From: Litoreibacter ascidiaceicola | GTDB taxonomy: Bacteria > Pseudomonadota > Alphaproteobacteria > Rhodobacterales > Rhodobacteraceae | DNA length: 64,000 bases | Assembly: GCF_900129235.1 (NCBI RefSeq) | Contig: NZ_FQUV01000001.1 | Coordinates: 588,441-652,440, forward strand | Direction of reading: 5' to 3' | Part shown: positions 1 to 8,211 of the stretch, piece by piece | How positions within the stretch are numbered: position 1 is the stretch's first letter | How the letters are laid out: each line of letters begins with the position of its first letter | Made by a program: the position numbers and the translations under genes | The notes under the pieces: generated by a model | Database searches by the model: none | Seen by the model: only the letters and a program-made list of their open reading frames with translations | Told to the model about the DNA's origin: nothing

Positions 1-85
1 GGTTGAGCAAACTCGATTACTGCCGTAGCGTCAATTTGAGCATTAATTCGCTTAAATCGCTCATATGTCAGCGCAATTTTGCCCA

Positions 86-445
86 TTATTCGATGAATTC
101 TTCAGCAAATGCGTTCGGGAACGTGCCTTGTACGCGGCGGATGTCTATGCGCAGCAGCGCTTCGTAGCTTGCAGGATCGAACGGATCCTCCGCCGGGACG
201 ACTTCGCGACCGAAGAGCCAGCTCAACCGCCCGGCATCAAGGTTGCCACGCTCGAACGGCTCCTCACCGAAATGCTGCACCAAAGCCCACATGAATCCGG
301 CATCAGCTCGCCGGTCCATCGGACGCCGGTCTGCATAGCGTTCGCGCTTGGTTAAAGGAGTGGCCCCGTCCTTGTTATCGCGACGGATGGTAAACTGGAA
401 ATCCGTTCCCGGCAGCCGCGAGGGAAAGCCCTTGTGCTTTAACAT
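86..445 (-). CDS. Hypothetical protein, 119 aa
   Basis: A small, charged, soluble protein with no signal peptide or membrane segment. I do not recognise its family. The start is supported by an AAAGGTG ribosome site about five bases before the ATG. The C-terminal half is acidic and rich in Phe and Arg, with the stretch ERGNLDAGRLSWLFGRE. It is the leftmost complete gene and is followed on the same strand by sequence outside the window, so its operon partners are unknown. It could be a Rhodobacterales-specific conserved protein. The reading frame is judged real from the ribosome site and from lack of a better frame here. Confidence 0.55.
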   Translation of the reverse strand: MLKHKGFPSRLPGTDFQFTIRRDNKDGATPLTKRERYADRRPMDRRADAGFMWALVQHFGEEPFERGNLDAGRLSWLFGREVVPAEDPFDPASYEALLRIDIRRVQGTFPNAFAEEFIE

Positions 446-593
446 GGTGTCACCTTTGAGCGTATGTCGTGCATCCCGCGTTCTGACACGCGCGCATGCG
501 AACGGGTCGCGCGGGCGCGAGTTACGGGACGGGTATCACTATTGAAAATGGAGTGGGCCGCGCGCGCTGGCTGCGCTGTCAGGCCGGTAGGGT

Positions 594-627
594 TTTGCGG
601 GGCGATGCGGAAAGCCCGCCCCGCAAA
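594..627 (-). terminator. GC-rich hairpin after the 43-residue lipoprotein
   Basis: A perfect 11-bp inverted repeat (TTTGCGGGGCG at 594-604 and CGCCCCGCAAA at 617-627, 12-nt loop) begins eight bases beyond the stop codon of the minus-strand lipoprotein. There is no clean T-run after it on the minus strand, so it may stabilise the 3' end as much as terminate. Confidence 0.5.
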
Positions 628-634
628 TGTAGTT

Positions 635-766
635 TTAGTATTTGTTGTATGCTGGTTCAGCAGCAACTGGCTCAATGATAACAACTTCTTCTTCTTGCTG
701 GCCGCCGCATGCTGCGACGATTGCGACGAAGCCGAAGGCTGCGAGTGCTTTGATGCTCTTGGACAT
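635..766 (-). CDS. Small lipoprotein, 43 aa, EEEVVIxEP motif
   Basis: A 43-residue predicted lipoprotein. The N-terminus is a short charged start followed by a hydrophobic stretch ending in the lipobox V-A-A-C, with the acylated cysteine at residue 20. The mature part is only 23 residues, G-G-Q-Q then EEEVVIIEPVAAEP and a basic aromatic tail (YNKY). An AGGAG ribosome site lies about eight bases before the ATG. The mature motif is nearly identical to the post-cysteine segments of two other lipoproteins in this window (23697-24995 and 25820-26017). It is therefore a member of a family and not a chance frame. Function unknown; location inferred as outer membrane or periplasmic face of the envelope. 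Confidence 0.85.
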   Translation of the reverse strand: MSKSIKALAAFGFVAIVAACGGQQEEEVVIIEPVAAEPAYNKY

Positions 767-980
767 CTGAGTCTCCTGTTTTGGTATGGCGAATCATTAA
801 TGAGGCTAATCCCCACTCCTTCATCGCACACATTACGGGTCACAGAAATGTAACCTTCCCGCAAGGTAGCCGTTCCATTGGCAAAAAAATATATCTTCGA
901 TGTGTCTCTTACGCGATGTGTTGCGATTGCATCATCCGCGCCACAGCTTGAACTAAACTGGCCAACATATTGTGTTTTCG

Positions 981-1382
981 TCATAATCCACCCCAAACAC
1001 AGGTGCCATCCACGACCGTGAACAGATCGAAATATTGCACCACATTCGGCGCGGATTCGCCGAATGGCATTGCTTCTGATGCAACAGAGACAACAATTTC
1101 ACGGGCATTGGGCGCTGATTCCGCAACAATTCGAAGCCCTTCACTTTCACAGAGCGCTTGAAAATCGGATTCGATGACATCGAATCCGAACTGTTTTTGG
1201 TCCACAATTTGTGGTGCAAGCAGCCGCATGCGCACTATACGGCGCGCCGCATCATCGACGCCGGATGGCTCGAACAGCACTTCTTGGGGCAAATACTCCA
1301 CCGCTGAGACGGCCTGCAACGGAGCTTGATCCGCCGAAGCCGCCCCCGTCGCGATCCCCAGTATCAGCGCCGCAAGTTTCAT
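981..1382 (-). CDS. Secreted hypothetical protein (possibly DUF6497), 133 aa
   Basis: A secreted protein with an N-terminal signal peptide (hydrophobic residues 3-16, cleavage expected after ASA around residue 17). The mature domain is about 115 residues and has two cysteines (in QALCESEG and DGTCVWGG) that could form a disulfide. The start codon overlaps the stop of the upstream ridA gene by four bases (ATGA), so the two are translationally coupled and part of the pccB operon. From memory it resembles a Rhodobacterales family called DUF6497, but this was not searched. A role in propionate metabolism is only suggested by position. Confidence 0.75.
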   Translation of the reverse strand: MKLAALILGIATGAASADQAPLQAVSAVEYLPQEVLFEPSGVDDAARRIVRMRLLAPQIVDQKQFGFDVIESDFQALCESEGLRIVAESAPNAREIVVSVASEAMPFGESAPNVVQYFDLFTVVDGTCVWGGL

Positions 1383-1774
1383 TCAGGTCGCCTCGCGATG
1401 CAGTCAATTTCCACCAAGGCCCCGACCGCCAAAGCCGTCACCCCCACCGTCGTGCGCGCAGGCAATCTGTCGGCCGGGAAGAAGCTTTTGTAGGTTTCGT
1501 TGAACACCGCATAATCCCGCTCGAACTCGGTCAGAAAGCAGCGACATTGCACAACATGGCTCAGGTCCAGCCCGACGCCCTTCAGCACAGTCTCGAGGTT
1601 CAACATCACCTGACGCGTCTGCGCCTCCACGCCGTCGTCCAGCGGGTCCGTGGTGGCCCCTCCCGGCTTGGTCGGCATCTGTCCGGTCAGGATCACCCAA
1701 CCATCAGATTCAACCGCATGAGAGAACGGAGCTACATGCGTGGGCGCGTCGGAGATGTTGTGAAATTCGGTCAT
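1379..1774 (-). CDS. RidA family enamine/imine deaminase
   Basis: A member of the RidA/YjgF/YER057c/UK114 family, small trimeric proteins that hydrolyse reactive enamine and imine intermediates released by PLP enzymes. Family features are visible: the early A-P-F-S-H-A segment, GWVILTGQMPTKPGG, the VMLNLETVLKGVGLDLSHVV helix, and near the C-terminus PARTTVGVTALAVGALVEIDC, with the Arg that binds substrate carboxylate in RidA proteins. I place the start at the second of two adjacent starts (GTG 1777, ATG 1774) because GAGGG lies five bases before the ATG. It begins seven bases after the pccB stop. Its C-terminal codon overlaps the next gene, so it is in the pccB operon. Exact substrate unknown. 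Confidence 0.9.
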   Translation of the reverse strand: MTEFHNISDAPTHVAPFSHAVESDGWVILTGQMPTKPGGATTDPLDDGVEAQTRQVMLNLETVLKGVGLDLSHVVQCRCFLTEFERDYAVFNETYKSFFPADRLPARTTVGVTALAVGALVEIDCIARRPE

Positions 1775-1781
1775 CACGCCC

Positions 1782-3314
1782 TCACAACGGTATATTGTCG
1801 TGTTTCTTCCACGGGTTTGTCACCGACTTGCCCCGCAGCGACGCGAAAGCCCGCGCGATCCGTTTGCGGGTGGAGTGCGGCATGATCACCTCGTCAATGA
1901 AGCCCTTCTCGGCGGCCACGAACGGGTTCGCAAAGCGGTCCTCGTAGTCAGCAGTTCGCGCCGCGATCTTCTCGGCATCCCCCAACTCGGCGCGGTACAG
2001 GATTTCGACCGCCCCTTTGGCCCCCATCACCGCGATCTCGGCGGTGGGCCATGCGTAGTTAAAGTCGCCACGCAGGTGTTTGGACGCCATCACGTCATAG
2101 GCGCCGCCATAGGCTTTGCGGGTAATCACGGTCACTTTCGGCACGGTCGCCTCACCATAGGCAAACAGCAATTTCGCGCCGTGCTTGATCACGCCGCCAT
2201 ATTCCTGAGACGTCCCCGGCAGGAACCCCGGCACGTCCACAAGCGTCAGGATCGGAATTTCGAACGCATCGCAGAACCGCACAAACCGCGCCGCCTTGCG
2301 CGAGCTGTCAATGTCGAGACACCCCGCCAGTACCATCGGCTGGTTGGCGACAACACCGACGGACTGCCCTTCGAGGCGGATAAAGCCAGTCAGGATATTC
2401 TTGGCGAAGTCCTCCTGAATCTCGAAGAAGTCGCCTTCGTCCGCCAACTTGGTGATCAGCTCTTTCATGTCATACGGGCTGTTCGCATTGCTTGGCACCA
2501 GCGTATCAAGGCTGTCCTCGATCCGCGCCGGATCATCAAAGAACGGGCGCACGGGCGCCTTCTGGCGGTTGTTCAGCGGCAGGAAATCCACCAAGCGGCG
2601 CACTTCGGCCAACGCTTCCACATCGTTCTCGAACGCGCCATCGGCCACGGAGGACTTGCGCGTATGCGTAGATGCCCCACCCAGTTCCTCGGCAGTCACC
2701 ACCTCGTTGGTCACGGTCTTCACCACGTCGGGGCCGGTGACGAACATGTAGGACGAATCCTTCACCATGAAGATGAAGTCGGTCATCGCAGGCGAATACA
2801 CGGCACCACCCGCGCATGGCCCCATGATCAAGCTGATCTGCGGCACCACGCCGGATGCCATGATGTTGCGCTGGAACACTTCGGCGTATCCGGCCAAAGA
2901 CGCCACCCCTTCTTGGATGCGCGCACCGCCGGAATCGTTGATCCCGATCACCGGCGCGCCGTTCTGCACCGCCATGTCCTGTATCTTGCAAATCTTCTGC
3001 GCGTGGGTTTCCGACAGCGAGCCGCCAAACACCGTAAAGTCTTGGGAAAACACGTAAACCAGCCGCCCGTTGATGGTGCCCCAACCTGTCACGACGCCGT
3101 CGCCGGCGGGGCGGTCTTTCTCCATCCCGAACTCGGTGCAGCGATGCGCCACGAACATGTCGAACTCTTCAAAGCTGTCTTCGTCCAGCAGCAGCTCGAT
3201 CCGCTCACGTGCCGTCAGTTTGCCCTTGGCGTGCTGAGCCGCAATGCGGCGCTCCCCACCTCCAAGGCGGGCCGTCTCGCGGCGGTCTTCCAATTCGCTT
3301 AGGATATCTTTCAT
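1782..3314 (-). CDS. pccB: Propionyl-CoA carboxylase beta subunit
   Basis: The carboxyltransferase subunit of biotin-dependent propionyl-CoA carboxylase, which makes methylmalonyl-CoA from propionyl-CoA in the cytoplasm; 510 aa, the normal family length. It has the N-terminal [18 protein letters not shown] signature, the first oxyanion region [13 protein letters not shown] near residue 130, [12 protein letters not shown] near 165, and the C-terminal half with [16 protein letters not shown] and [12 protein letters not shown] longer frame exists upstream, but the ATG at 3314 is preceded by AGGGAGG and gives the family N-terminus. The biotin-carrying alpha subunit (pccA) is not in the window. 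Two TTTGCAAA-like operators upstream and the ScfR regulator at 4761 suggest PccR control. Confidence 0.96.
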   Translation of the reverse strand: MKDILSELEDRRETARLGGGERRIAAQHAKGKLTARERIELLLDEDSFEEFDMFVAHRCTEFGMEKDRPAGDGVVTGWGTINGRLVYVFSQDFTVFGGSLSETHAQKICKIQDMAVQNGAPVIGINDSGGARIQEGVASLAGYAEVFQRNIMASGVVPQISLIMGPCAGGAVYSPAMTDFIFMVKDSSYMFVTGPDVVKTVTNEVVTAEELGGASTHTRKSSVADGAFENDVEALAEVRRLVDFLPLNNRQKAPVRPFFDDPARIEDSLDTLVPSNANSPYDMKELITKLADEGDFFEIQEDFAKNILTGFIRLEGQSVGVVANQPMVLAGCLDIDSSRKAARFVRFCDAFEIPILTLVDVPGFLPGTSQEYGGVIKHGAKLLFAYGEATVPKVTVITRKAYGGAYDVMASKHLRGDFNYAWPTAEIAVMGAKGAVEILYRAELGDAEKIAARTADYEDRFANPFVAAEKGFIDEVIMPHSTRKRIARAFASLRGKSVTNPWKKHDNIPL

Positions 3315-3387
3315 GGCGCGGGCCTCCCTAATAAGTTGCGCAGAACCTACACCCGCGCCGCGTTGCGGCAAAGGTCGAAACGGCAAA

Positions 3388-3405
3388 TTTGCAAACTAAG
3401 CAAAC
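3388..3405. promoter_or_regulatory. PccR-type operator, distal copy
   Basis: TTTGCAAACTAAGCAAAC lies in the divergent promoter region between pccB and the MFS gene. It has two TTTGCAAA/GCAAA half-elements. PccR-type ScfR regulators are reported to bind paired TTTGCAAA elements; the match is by eye. Confidence 0.6.
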
Positions 3406-3419
3406 CCATCATGTAGAAT

Positions 3420-3437
3420 ACTGCAAAACTGCAAATT
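3420..3437. promoter_or_regulatory. PccR-type operator, proximal copy
   Basis: ACTGCAAAACTGCAAATT, with the core GCAAAACTGCAAA, is repeated exactly before pccR at 4736-4748. The two copies in the pccB/MFS intergenic region and the pair before pccR suggest one regulon for pccB, pccR and perhaps the transporter. Confidence 0.65.
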
Positions 3438-3487
3438 ATCTGAACTAACGGGTTCACCTTCCAAATTCGCCGTCTTATCGTCGGCTC

Positions 3488-4702
3488 ATGAGTTATTCGT
3501 CCGCGCGCCTATTTAATCGCGCCACTCCGCCACATATCGTAACGCTCGTGCTCCTCGCTGGGGTCTCGGCAATGAATATGTCGATATTCCTGCCGTCGCT
3601 GCCGGTGATGACGCAGGCTTTCGACACCGAATACGGCGTCATGCAGCTGTCGATCTCGCTGTATCTGGCTTTCACCGCAGCGCTCCAAATCATCATCGGC
3701 CCGCTATCGGACCGTTTTGGCCGCCGGCCCATCGTTTTAGGGGCGCTGGCGATTTTCGCGATGGCTTCGCTCGGATGTTACCTGTCGACGACGATCGAGA
3801 TGTTTCTGACCTTCCGCATGATCGCGGCCTCTGTCGCGGTCGGCATGGTGATGTCGCGCACCATCGTGCGCGACGTGGTCCCTATGGCCGAGGCCGCGTC
3901 GATGATCGGTTACGTCACCATGGGCATGTCGCTGGTGCCCATGTTTGCCCCCACCATCGGTGGCTTCATTGATGAAATCTTCGGTTGGCGCGCGATCTTC
4001 CTGTTCACTTTCGCCGCCGGAACGGGCTTGACACTGCTGTGCTGGGCCGATCAGGGCGAAACCAATCAGGCGAAATCCGTTAGCTTTATGGCGCAGATCA
4101 AGGACTATCCGGAGCTGTTCACCTCCCCTCGTTTCTGGGGTTACGCCCTGTCCGCCGCCTTCGCCTCGGGCGCATTCTTCGCCTTCCTTGGCGGCTCCCC
4201 CTATGTGGCCTCCGTGGTGTACGAGCTGCCTTCCACCACCACGCGATACCTTTTCGGGGTGCCCGCGGTGGGTTATTTCGTCGGCAACCTGATATCCGGG
4301 CGCTATTCCGTCAGCATCGGTGTAAACCGCATGATCCTGATCGGCAGCCTCCTGCTGGTCTTCGGAATGGCGGCATCTTTGTTTGTGACAGCAATCGGTT
4401 ACGGCTCGGCCTTCACCTTCTTTGCCTTTTGTACCTTTGTGGGTCTCGGCAATGGCATGGTGCTGCCAAATGCCACCGCAGGCCTTTTATCCGTCCGCCC
4501 GCATCTGGCTGGCACGGCCTCCGGCGTCGGCGGGGCCATCATGATCGGCGGCGGCGCAGCGCTCGCAGCCCTTTCCGGCACCTTGCTGGAACACGGCCAT
4601 GGCAGCTATCCGTTGCAATGGGTCATGCTGCTGAGCGCAGTTGCCAGCCTCGTATCCGTCCTGCTGGTCCTGCGCCGCGAGAAAGCGGTTCGCCGCGCTT
4701 GA
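3488..4702 (+). CDS. MFS transporter, Bcr/CflA drug-resistance type
   Basis: A 404-residue inner-membrane transporter with about twelve hydrophobic segments. The first loop carries the major-facilitator motif A in the form GPLSDRFGRRPIVLG (near residue 75). After TM4 there is SRTIVRDVVP, typical of the Bcr/CflA branch of the DHA1 drug:H+ antiporters, which export drugs or small metabolites. It is divergent from pccB and shares its operator region, so its expression may respond to PccR. That would suggest export of an organic acid or related metabolite, but the substrate cannot be read from sequence. It ends 58 bases before pccR. Confidence 0.88.
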   Translation: MSYSSARLFNRATPPHIVTLVLLAGVSAMNMSIFLPSLPVMTQAFDTEYGVMQLSISLYLAFTAALQIIIGPLSDRFGRRPIVLGALAIFAMASLGCYLSTTIEMFLTFRMIAASVAVGMVMSRTIVRDVVPMAEAASMIGYVTMGMSLVPMFAPTIGGFIDEIFGWRAIFLFTFAAGTGLTLLCWADQGETNQAKSVSFMAQIKDYPELFTSPRFWGYALSAAFASGAFFAFLGGSPYVASVVYELPSTTTRYLFGVPAVGYFVGNLISGRYSVSIGVNRMILIGSLLLVFGMAASLFVTAIGYGSAFTFFAFCTFVGLGNGMVLPNATAGLLSVRPHLAGTASGVGGAIMIGGGAALAALSGTLLEHGHGSYPLQWVMLLSAVASLVSVLLVLRREKAVRRA

Positions 4703-4710
4703 GCCACAGC

Positions 4711-4750
4711 TTTGCAAAGGCTATGACGTGACATAGCAAAACTGCAAAGG
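4711..4750. promoter_or_regulatory. PccR-type autoregulatory operator pair and ribosome site
   Basis: TTTGCAAAG at 4711-4719 and TAGCAAAACTGCAAAGG at 4734-4750 precede pccR. The second shares the 13-base core GCAAAACTGCAAA with the pccB operator at 3420-3437. Its final AAAGG also serves as the only visible ribosome site, so a bound repressor would cover translation-initiation DNA. This decides the pccR start: ATG at 4752 is one base from AAAGG, whereas ATG at 4761 is ten bases away. Confidence 0.6.
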
Positions 4751-4760
4751 CATGCCGGAT

Positions 4761-6140
4761 ATGGCCCCACGCAAACTCTACGCGGGCACCAAGCTGCGCG
4801 AACTGCGAACCCGTATGGGGCTGACCCAAAAGGCCTTTGCAGCCAAACTGGGCGTGTCACTGCCCTATCTCAACCAGATGGAGAACAACAATCGGCCGGT
4901 CTCCACATCCGTGGTCCTCGCCATGGCAAGCGAGTTCGGCTTCGATGTCACCGAGCTGTCCAGCGGCGATGCAGAGCGCATGGTCACCGATATGTCCGAA
5001 GCCCTGTCCGACCCGATCTTCGCCGAAATCGCCCCGCCTTTGGCTGATCTACGCCTTGCCGCATCGAATGCGCCTGCGCTGTCGCGTGCCTTCATCGAGT
5101 TGCACCGCGCCTACCGCCAAACTCACGAACGCCTCGCCTCTCTGGACGAGGTTTTGGGGCAGGAAGCAACGAATTTGCAGCCCAGCCCATGGGAAGAGGT
5201 CCGGGACTTCTTTCACTATTGCGACAATTACATCGACGCCGTGGACCGTGCCGCTGAGCGTTTTGCAAGCACCATCGAGGGTGACATCCTGCGAGCATCA
5301 AACCTCAACTTCGAGCTGCAATTCACTGACAGTAAAACCCTTCGCCGATACGATCCTGTCGCGAATGCACTCCGCCTTGCCGCCAGTTCAACGCCCTCCA
5401 CGCAGCGCTTCCAGCTGCTGCACCAAATTGCCCTTCTCGAACAAAACGAGCTTTTGGACGCCACTTTGGACCTCGCCCGCTTCCAAACCGACGCCGCGCG
5501 CCATATCGCCAAGATCGGGCTGGCCAACTACTTCGCGGGCGCGGCCCTCATGCCCTACACCGCGTTTCTGGAAGCCGCTCAGACCACACGTCACGACCTA
5601 GAGCAATTGGCGGACCAATTCGGCGCATCCATCGAGCAGGTCGCCCACCGCCTCTCCACCCTGCAACGCCCCGGTGCCAAGGGCATTCCGTTCTTCTTCG
5701 TGCGCGTCGATCAGGCAGGCACCATCACCAAACGCCATTCCGCCACGCGCCTGCAATTCGCCCGTTTCGGTGGCCCCTGCCCCTTGTGGAACGTGCATCG
5801 CGCGTTCGAAACCCCCGGCCGGTTCCTGCGTCAACTGGCCGAAACGCCGGATGGCGTGCGCTACATCTCCATCGCCCGCGACGTCTCCAAACCCGGTGGC
5901 AGCTTCACCGCACCCACCCGCCGCTACGCGATCGCCTTGGGCTGCGAGATGACCCATGCCAGCGCTTTGGTCTATGCCGACGACATGCTCCCTGCCAGCC
6001 CGCAAGCTTTTGAACCCATTGGCATCTCCTGCCGCATCTGCCCGCGCCGCGACTGCCACCAACGCTCCGTCCCGCCGCTTGAAAGCAAACTCAGCGTCGA
6101 TCATGACCAACGCGGCACGCTGCCTTACACGGTCGAATAA
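4761..6140 (+). CDS. pccR: ScfR-type short-chain acyl-CoA regulator (PccR-like)
   Basis: A 459-residue transcription regulator. Residues about 5-65 form an XRE/Cro helix-turn-helix (LRELRTRMGLTQKAFAAKLGVSLPYLNQMEN). The middle is the all-helical region typical of ScfR proteins, related to M78/DUF955, with ANYFAGAALMPYTAFLEAA. The C-terminus is the DUF2083-like domain ending in SCRICPRRDCHQR, a paired-cysteine motif. Family members sense short-chain acyl-CoA status; PccR controls propionyl-CoA carboxylase in Rhodobacter. Position beside pccB and matching operators support that role. Its stop overlaps the hydrolase start (TAATG), so the two are co-translated. The start at 4761 is chosen over 4752 on ribosome-site spacing. 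Confidence 0.87.
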   Translation: MAPRKLYAGTKLRELRTRMGLTQKAFAAKLGVSLPYLNQMENNNRPVSTSVVLAMASEFGFDVTELSSGDAERMVTDMSEALSDPIFAEIAPPLADLRLAASNAPALSRAFIELHRAYRQTHERLASLDEVLGQEATNLQPSPWEEVRDFFHYCDNYIDAVDRAAERFASTIEGDILRASNLNFELQFTDSKTLRRYDPVANALRLAASSTPSTQRFQLLHQIALLEQNELLDATLDLARFQTDAARHIAKIGLANYFAGAALMPYTAFLEAAQTTRHDLEQLADQFGASIEQVAHRLSTLQRPGAKGIPFFFVRVDQAGTITKRHSATRLQFARFGGPCPLWNVHRAFETPGRFLRQLAETPDGVRYISIARDVSKPGGSFTAPTRRYAIALGCEMTHASALVYADDMLPASPQAFEPIGISCRICPRRDCHQRSVPPLESKLSVDHDQRGTLPYTVE

Positions 6141-6937
6141 TGCGCCTGTTGCTGCGCGCGATTGTCCTGCTGGCGCTGTTCTTCGGCATCTATTTCACGC
6201 TGGAGCGTCTTGTCGTCTACCCATTGGATCCACGCGCCATCGCCCCGTCCGACGCCCGCATCTCCGAGACCAAACTCGGTGGCATGGTCATCTGGACTGC
6301 CCCGCCTAAACGCGGCAAGCCAACGATCCTCTATCTGCACGGCAACGCGGGCCACATCGCCAAGCGCACCGCACGGTTCCAACGGCTGATGGATCGCGGC
6401 TACGGCCTCGTGGCCCCGTCCTTGCGCGGCGGTAATGGCAGCAAGGGCTGGCCGACCGAAAAAGCCATCACCAACGATATTCGTGACCTGTACCGCGCGC
6501 TTACTGCCGGTCACATAACCGGCGCGCCCACCGTCCCGATCATCTACGGGGAGAGCATTGGCGCCGCCGTCGCGATCAGTCTGAGCGCAAGCTACATGAT
6601 GGACCACGGCACACCGCGCCCTCGTGCCATTGTGCTGGAGGCTCCGTTCACCTCCCTCAAGGACGTCGCGGCGCATATGCATCCGCAACTGCCGCTGGCA
6701 ACGGGCCTGATGCTCAGCCGGTGGCCATCGCTTGAGCGCATCCCGCAAGTCAAATCGCCGCTTCTGATCCTGCACGGCACCAAGGATAACCTGATCCCGA
6801 TCTCCATGGGCCGCGCCCTACTCGCTGCCGCAGGCTCCGCACAAAAGGAGCTTTACGCAGTCCAAGGCGCGGGCCATATCAATATGTGGACTGGCGATGC
6901 GCAGCGTCGGCTCTACAAGTTTCTAAGCCAGTTCTGA
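6140..6937 (+). CDS. Membrane-anchored alpha/beta hydrolase (Bem46/ABHD17-like)
   Basis: A 265-residue serine hydrolase. An N-terminal hydrophobic segment (residues about 3-20) should anchor it in the inner membrane. The hydrolase core shows LYLHGNAGH, the oxyanion HGN motif of Bem46 and ABHD13/17 relatives, the nucleophile elbow GESIG with Ser139, the acid in HGTKDNLIP, and the catalytic His in QGAGHINMW. The catalytic triad is complete. The start codon overlaps the pccR stop by one base, and an FMN oxidase follows seven bases downstream, so these three genes form one unit. Substrate unknown; an ester or thioester is the generic expectation. Confidence 0.88.
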   Translation: MRLLLRAIVLLALFFGIYFTLERLVVYPLDPRAIAPSDARISETKLGGMVIWTAPPKRGKPTILYLHGNAGHIAKRTARFQRLMDRGYGLVAPSLRGGNGSKGWPTEKAITNDIRDLYRALTAGHITGAPTVPIIYGESIGAAVAISLSASYMMDHGTPRPRAIVLEAPFTSLKDVAAHMHPQLPLATGLMLSRWPSLERIPQVKSPLLILHGTKDNLIPISMGRALLAAAGSAQKELYAVQGAGHINMWTGDAQRRLYKFLSQF

Positions 6938-6944
6938 GGTCGCC

Positions 6945-8078
6945 ATGATGGATCACCACGCAAAATACCCCGACCTCTCCGACCTCAAGGCTCGCGCCCG
7001 CAAGCGTATCCCGCATTTCGTCTGGGAATATCTAGACAGCGCCACGGGCCAAGAGGCCACATTGAAGCGCAACCGCACCAAGCTCGACGAGGTGCTGTTG
7101 CGCCCCTCCATTCTGCATGGCGAGTTCACGCCCGAGCTGTCCACAACCTTCCTTGGCCGCGACTACAAGCTGCCCTTTGGCATCGCGCCCGTCGGCATGT
7201 CCGGGCTGATCTGGCCCGGCGCGGAACGACTGCTGGCCCAAGAAGCCGCCCGCCAAGGTATCCCATATTCCATGTCCACTGTCGCAACTCAGACACCCAA
7301 GGACGTGGCCCCGTATCTGGGCGAGGATGCGTGGTTCCAGATGTATCCCCCCCGCGACCCCGACATTCGCAAAGACATGATGAAACGCGCCAAAGCGGCA
7401 GGTTTCAACACGCTGATCATGACTGTCGACGTCCCCGTGGCCTCCCGGCGCGAACGCCAGACCCGTGGCGGCCTGACCCAGCCCCCGCGCCTGACCGGAA
7501 GGCTGGCGATGCAGGCGGCGCTGCGCCCCGCGTGGCTCAACGGCATCCGCAAAACCGGCATGCCCCGCATGAAGCTGATGGACAGCTACGCAGAGCAGAC
7601 CACCAGCCTGTCCTCGACCGAGCATGTCGGCTACCTGCTGCGCACCTCGCCCGGCTGGGATTACGTCAAATACCTGCGCGACGAATGGGACGGCCCGCTG
7701 ATCATCAAAGGCGTCTGCAACGCCGACGACGCGGCGCGGCTGCAAGACGAAGGCGTAGACGCTCTCTGGGTCTCCAACCACGCTGGCCGCCAGTTCGACG
7801 GCGGCCCGTCCACCATCGAGGCCCTCCCCCATGTCCGCGCCGCCACCACCCTGCCGCTGATCTTCGACAGTGGTATCGAGGGAGGTTTGGACATCCTGCG
7901 GGCCATCGCCCATGGCGCGGATTTCGTCATGCTGGGCCGCCCGTGGCATTATGCATTGGGCGCATTGGGCGATGCCGGACCCGCCCATTTGGCCGATATG
8001 CTGGCTAAGGACATGGTCTCCAACATGGGCCAGCTGGGCACGAAAACCCTGAAAGAGCTGCCAGCCCGTCTGTTGTGA
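6945..8078 (+). CDS. FMN-dependent alpha-hydroxy-acid oxidizing protein (LldD-like)
   Basis: A 377-residue TIM-barrel flavoenzyme of the LldD / glycolate oxidase / mandelate dehydrogenase family, which oxidises L-2-hydroxy acids such as lactate. Seen: the N-terminal cap LKARARKRIPHFVWEYLDSATGQE, FGIAPVGMSGLIWPGAE, WFQMYPPRD, the catalytic segment SNHAGRQFDGGPS (His base, substrate Arg), and the FMN-phosphate region DSGIEGGLDILRAIAHGADFV followed by GRPWHYALG. The family's common SNHGGRQLD is SNHAGRQFD here. The start is the first of two adjacent ATGs, five bases after GAGG. It is co-directional with pccR and the hydrolase. L-lactate is the most likely substrate but is not proven by sequence. 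Confidence 0.88.
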   Translation: MMDHHAKYPDLSDLKARARKRIPHFVWEYLDSATGQEATLKRNRTKLDEVLLRPSILHGEFTPELSTTFLGRDYKLPFGIAPVGMSGLIWPGAERLLAQEAARQGIPYSMSTVATQTPKDVAPYLGEDAWFQMYPPRDPDIRKDMMKRAKAAGFNTLIMTVDVPVASRRERQTRGGLTQPPRLTGRLAMQAALRPAWLNGIRKTGMPRMKLMDSYAEQTTSLSSTEHVGYLLRTSPGWDYVKYLRDEWDGPLIIKGVCNADDAARLQDEGVDALWVSNHAGRQFDGGPSTIEALPHVRAATTLPLIFDSGIEGGLDILRAIAHGADFVMLGRPWHYALGALGDAGPAHLADMLAKDMVSNMGQLGTKTLKELPARLL

Positions 8079-8106
8079 GCGCAGACAAACAAGGGCTCCA
8101 GCATCT

Positions 8107-8120
8107 TGTTAGCGCCAACA
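8107..8120. promoter_or_regulatory. LacI-family-like operator palindrome
   Basis: TGTTAGCGCCAACA is a 14-base palindrome with one mismatch. It is close to the TGTTAGCGCTAACA sites used by several LacI-family repressors. It lies 29 bases after the hydroxy-acid oxidase and 92 before pyc. No LacI-family gene is present in the window. Confidence 0.4.
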
Positions 8121-8168
8121 GAAATTTGCGGCTACCCAGTCGTAGCTAGTTTACGCACCGCCCCTTTG

Positions 8169-8201
8169 CCCCTATTCATGCTGCAACTGCACAAATAGGG
8201 G
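8169..8201. promoter_or_regulatory. Hairpin in the pyc leader
   Basis: CCCCTATT (8169-8176) and AATAGGGG (8194-8201) form a perfect 8-bp inverted repeat eleven bases before the pyc start. The loop contains CTGCAACTGCAC, with a partial likeness to the AACTGCAAA element of the PccR sites. Role unknown: either an operator or a structured leader. Confidence 0.35.
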
Positions 8202-8211
8202 TCCTTCTGCC

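Noticed and set aside
65..355. A 96-codon plus-strand frame at the left end
   Set aside because: It has no ribosome site and is opposite the better supported minus-strand gene at 86-445.
1800..3302. A 500-codon plus-strand frame antisense to pccB
   Set aside because: It mirrors pccB codon positions, gives no family pattern and is rich in His/Arg; a shadow caused by high GC.
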